Shown: positions 62,053 to 64,000 of the stretch, one piece after another
Layout of the letters: each line of letters opens with the position of its first letter
Numbering within the stretch: the first letter of the stretch is position 1
Assembly (NCBI RefSeq): GCF_051486985.1
Contig: NZ_JAHVDV010000032.1
Span: 1 to 64,000, forward strand
DNA length: 64,000 nucleotides
DNA from: CBFFRJ01 sp051486985
GTDB taxonomy: Bacteria > Pseudomonadota > Gammaproteobacteria > Enterobacterales > Enterobacteriaceae
Direction of reading: 5' to 3'
Notes under the pieces: generated by a model
Seen by the model: only the letters and a program-made list of their open reading frames with translations
Databases searched by the model: none
What the model was told of the DNA's origin: nothing
Position numbers and translations under genes: made by a program

Positions 62053-63084
62053 ATGAAAGTCACTCTACTCTCTACCCTGGTAGCAACCGGCCTGGCACTC
62101 TCCGCCTTTAGCGGCGTGGCTAAAGCAGAAGGTCGTCTGGTGGTCTATTGCAGCGCCACCAATGAAATGTGTGAAACCGAAACCCAGGCCTTTGGCGAAA
62201 AATACAACGTCAAAACCTCCTTCATCCGTAACGGTTCCGGCAGTACGCTGGCGAAAGTCGACGCAGAGAAGAAAAACCCGCAGGCGGATGTCTGGTACGG
62301 CGGCACTCTGGACCCCCAGTCCCAGGCGGGAGAAATGGGTCTGTTGCAGGCCTATAAATCACCGAATCTTGAGCAGGTGATGGAGAAATTCCGTGACCCG
62401 GCAAAAGTGAAAGGCAACCTCTCCTCCGCCGTGTATGTGGGCATTCTGGGCTTTGGCGTCAATACCCAGCGCCTGAAAGAGAAAAACCTGCCGATACCAA
62501 AATGCTGGAAAGATCTGACCAAACCGGAATACAAAGGCGAGATCCAGATAGCAGATCCACAAAGCTCCGGCACCGCCTACACCGCGCTGGCAACCTTCGT
62601 TCAGCTGTGGGGCGAGGATCAGGCCTTTGATTACCTCAAGCAACTTAACAGCAACGTCTCACAGTACACGAAATCCGGCATTGCCCCGGCGCGTAACGCC
62701 GCCCGTGGCGAAACGGCGATTGGCATCGGCTTCCTGCATGATTACTCACTGGAAAAAGAGCAAGGCGCACCGCTGGAACTTATCTCACCGTGTGAAGGCA
62801 CCGGCTATGAAATTGGCGGTATCAGCATCCTGAAAGGGGCGCGTAACCTGGATAACGCGAAACTGTTCGTGGACTGGGCGCTGTCAAAAGAAGCCCAGGA
62901 GCTGGCGTGGAAAAAAGGCAAGTCTTACCAGATTCTGACCAACACCACGGCCGAAACCTCGCCAAACTCACTGAAGCTCGACGATCTGAAGCTTATCAGC
63001 TACGACATGGACAAATACGGTTCCACGGATGTCCGTAAGGCGCTGATCAACAAATGGGTTAGCGACGTGAAGATGGGCAAATAA
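62053..63084 (+). CDS. AfuA-like periplasmic binding protein
   Basis: A secreted solute-binding protein of 343 residues from the ATG at 62053 (with aaggat ahead), 14 bases after the UhpC-like gene. The signal peptide is cleaved after AKA (residue 25). The family is that of iron-type binding proteins (FbpA/AfuA), with the N-terminal strand GRLVVYCSATNEMCETE. Relatives such as Actinobacillus AfuA bind sugar phosphates rather than iron. The residues that hold ferric iron in FbpA (a pair of Tyr) are not obvious here, so a sugar phosphate is the better guess, especially with the Uhp-like genes upstream. Confidence 0.75.
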   Translation: MKVTLLSTLVATGLALSAFSGVAKAEGRLVVYCSATNEMCETETQAFGEKYNVKTSFIRNGSGSTLAKVDAEKKNPQADVWYGGTLDPQSQAGEMGLLQAYKSPNLEQVMEKFRDPAKVKGNLSSAVYVGILGFGVNTQRLKEKNLPIPKCWKDLTKPEYKGEIQIADPQSSGTAYTALATFVQLWGEDQAFDYLKQLNSNVSQYTKSGIAPARNAARGETAIGIGFLHDYSLEKEQGAPLELISPCEGTGYEIGGISILKGARNLDNAKLFVDWALSKEAQELAWKKGKSYQILTNTTAETSPNSLKLDDLKLISYDMDKYGSTDVRKALINKWVSDVKMGK

Positions 63085-63103
63085 ACCCACACCTGCAGCA
63101 TTT

Positions 63104-63134
63104 GCCGGGTGAAGGCGCTGTGGCCTCACCCGGC
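63104..63134. repeat. REP element between the afuA-like and afuB-like genes
   Basis: An imperfect palindrome gccgggtga-a-ggc / gcc-tcacccggc, with the bulged base typical of enterobacterial REP sequences and the usual trailing ctacaa. In this place it may protect the upstream message and give more binding protein than permease. Confidence 0.75.
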
Positions 63135-63153
63135 CTACAACACCGGAACGCTT

Positions 63154-64000
63154 ATGTCACATACACTCACTCTCCATCCCGCCAAAAAACGGGATGCGGT
63201 CTTCCTTTGGGTTTTGCTCGGCTGGCTGGCGTTTGCGCTGCTGCCGAGCTGGAGCCTGGATTATGGCCTGACCGACTCAACGTCCGATGAAATCTTTGCC
63301 GCCTACGGCTGGTCGCATTTCAATGTCAGCTGGTTATGGTATCTGCTCCCTTCCGTACTGGCGCTTCGTCCGCTCAGTGAAGCGAAACGTGAGCAGCGCG
63401 GCCGTCACTACTTTGATGCGTTATGGGCCTTGCTGTGCATCGCCTTTGTGGCGATCAGCGCCACGGTCGAAGGTCGCGGTCTTGGCTACGCCAGCATTGT
63501 GCTTTTCGTCTCTTTAGGTGCCATCATGACGCTGGCGCTGACCCGTCTGGAGTGGCTCGGCGGTGACCGTTTCGTCATTGGGTCGCTCATAGCCATTGTG
63601 GCGCTCATCAGCATCTTTATCGTCTGGCCAAGCATCGCCATCTTTATTCCAATGTTCACCACTGACAGCGGCGAGTTCGCCCCGCTGGCGTTTATGAGTG
63701 TGCTTTCGCAGGCGCATATTATCCAGGTCATCCTCAACTCCATCTGGCTGGCGATGGCCGTTGGCGTCGGCTGCACCTTCTTTGGCCTGGTGCTGGCAAT
63801 CTACACCACGCGTATTGCCAAACGCAGCGCCATTATCGGGCGCGTGTTCTCCATTCTGCCCATCGTCACCCCCCCGTTCGTGGTGGGCTTAGGCGTTACC
63901 CTGATGATGGGGCGTTCCGGCTACGTGACCGAACTGATGGTCGACTGGTTCGGGCTTACCAACACGAACTGGCTGTATGGCTTTACCGGTATCTGGCTGG
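63154..64000 (+). CDS. AfuB-like ABC permease, partial at the window edge
   Basis: The first 282 codons of an open frame from the ATG at 63154 run off the right edge without a stop. Predicted features are an N-terminal basic segment, then many hydrophobic helices (AFALLPSWSLDYGL, VIGSLIAIVALISIFIVW and others) and a permease-core start (ILNSIWLAMAVGVGCTFFGLVLAI). AfuB/FbpB-type proteins are large fused permeases, so more than half may lie outside the window. The ATPase (AfuC) should follow beyond the edge. No strong ribosome site is seen; a ggaacg lies at 63145. Confidence 0.78.
   Translation, partial: MSHTLTLHPAKKRDAVFLWVLLGWLAFALLPSWSLDYGLTDSTSDEIFAAYGWSHFNVSWLWYLLPSVLALRPLSEAKREQRGRHYFDALWALLCIAFVAISATVEGRGLGYASIVLFVSLGAIMTLALTRLEWLGGDRFVIGSLIAIVALISIFIVWPSIAIFIPMFTTDSGEFAPLAFMSVLSQAHIIQVILNSIWLAMAVGVGCTFFGLVLAIYTTRIAKRSAIIGRVFSILPIVTPPFVVGLGVTLMMGRSGYVTELMVDWFGLTNTNWLYGFTGIWL

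Overview
The window is chromosomal DNA of a member of the Enterobacteriaceae. Gene order runs antiparallel to the E. coli K-12 segment from hemB to pgpA, and most proteins closely match their E. coli counterparts in length and sequence as I remember them. Several loci absent from K-12 are inserted into this backbone. These inserts, and the high-GC look of the core genes, suggest the Enterobacter cloacae complex or a close relative (Lelliottia, Leclercia, Kosakonia). The exact genus cannot be fixed by eye. I see no tRNA, rRNA, CRISPR array, prophage or intact insertion sequence.

Layout. 0.2-4.3 kb: riboflavin/thiamine/transcription cluster on the minus strand (nrdR, ribD, ribH, nusB, thiL, pgpA). 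4.5-6.7 kb: yajI lipoprotein, the nucleoside channel tsx with a CRP/CytR-like control region, and the HNH protein yajD. 6.8-7.9 kb: a non-K-12 insert with a VOC-family protein and a WYL-domain repressor, preceded by a perfect 22-bp palindrome. 8-13.6 kb: secF, secD, yajC, tgt, queA. 13.8-18.5 kb: acpH, then a translationally coupled pair of uncharacterised envelope proteins (DUF2339 and DUF3999 type). 18.7-19.9 kb: an orphan fimbrial-type adhesin. 20-24.9 kb: malZ, proY, brnQ. 25.3-27.3 kb: phoR, phoB with a Pho box. 27.5-31.9 kb: sbcD, sbcC. 31.9-37.6 kb: mak, rdgC, ppnP, aroM, yaiA, aroL with a TyrR box, yaiI, proC. 37.7-39.2 kb: a Rieske/FAD oxidoreductase absent from K-12. 39.3-42.7 kb: dgcC, psiF, phoA with a Pho box, iraP. 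43-45 kb: an MdtG-like transporter and an extensin-like putative metallopeptidase, divergent from ddlA. 45.1-51.4 kb: ddlA, yaiZ, yaiY, yaiW, sbmA, a cysteine hydrolase, ampH. 51.4-55 kb: an IprA/YaiV-like regulator and a large autotransporter. 55.5-58.4 kb: hemB and a two-domain acyltransferase resembling OlsF ornithine-lipid synthases. 58.5-64 kb: a second Uhp-like sensory set (uhpA-, uhpB- and uhpC-like) followed by an afuA/afuB-like ABC importer cut by the window edge.

How it fits together. Phosphate is a recurring theme: phoBR, phoA, psiF and iraP are backbone members, and the right end adds a putative sugar-phosphate sensing and import system and a putative phosphate-free membrane lipid synthase. 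Envelope and cell-wall functions recur too: SecDF-YajC, ddlA with the extensin-like protein, ampH, sbmA/yaiW, Tsx, the autotransporter, the adhesin and DUF2339/DUF3999. The loci most worth follow-up are the Uhp-like/Afu-like cluster, the OlsF-like gene, the DUF2339-DUF3999 pair, the ddlA/extensin-like divergent pair and the WYL-VOC switch.
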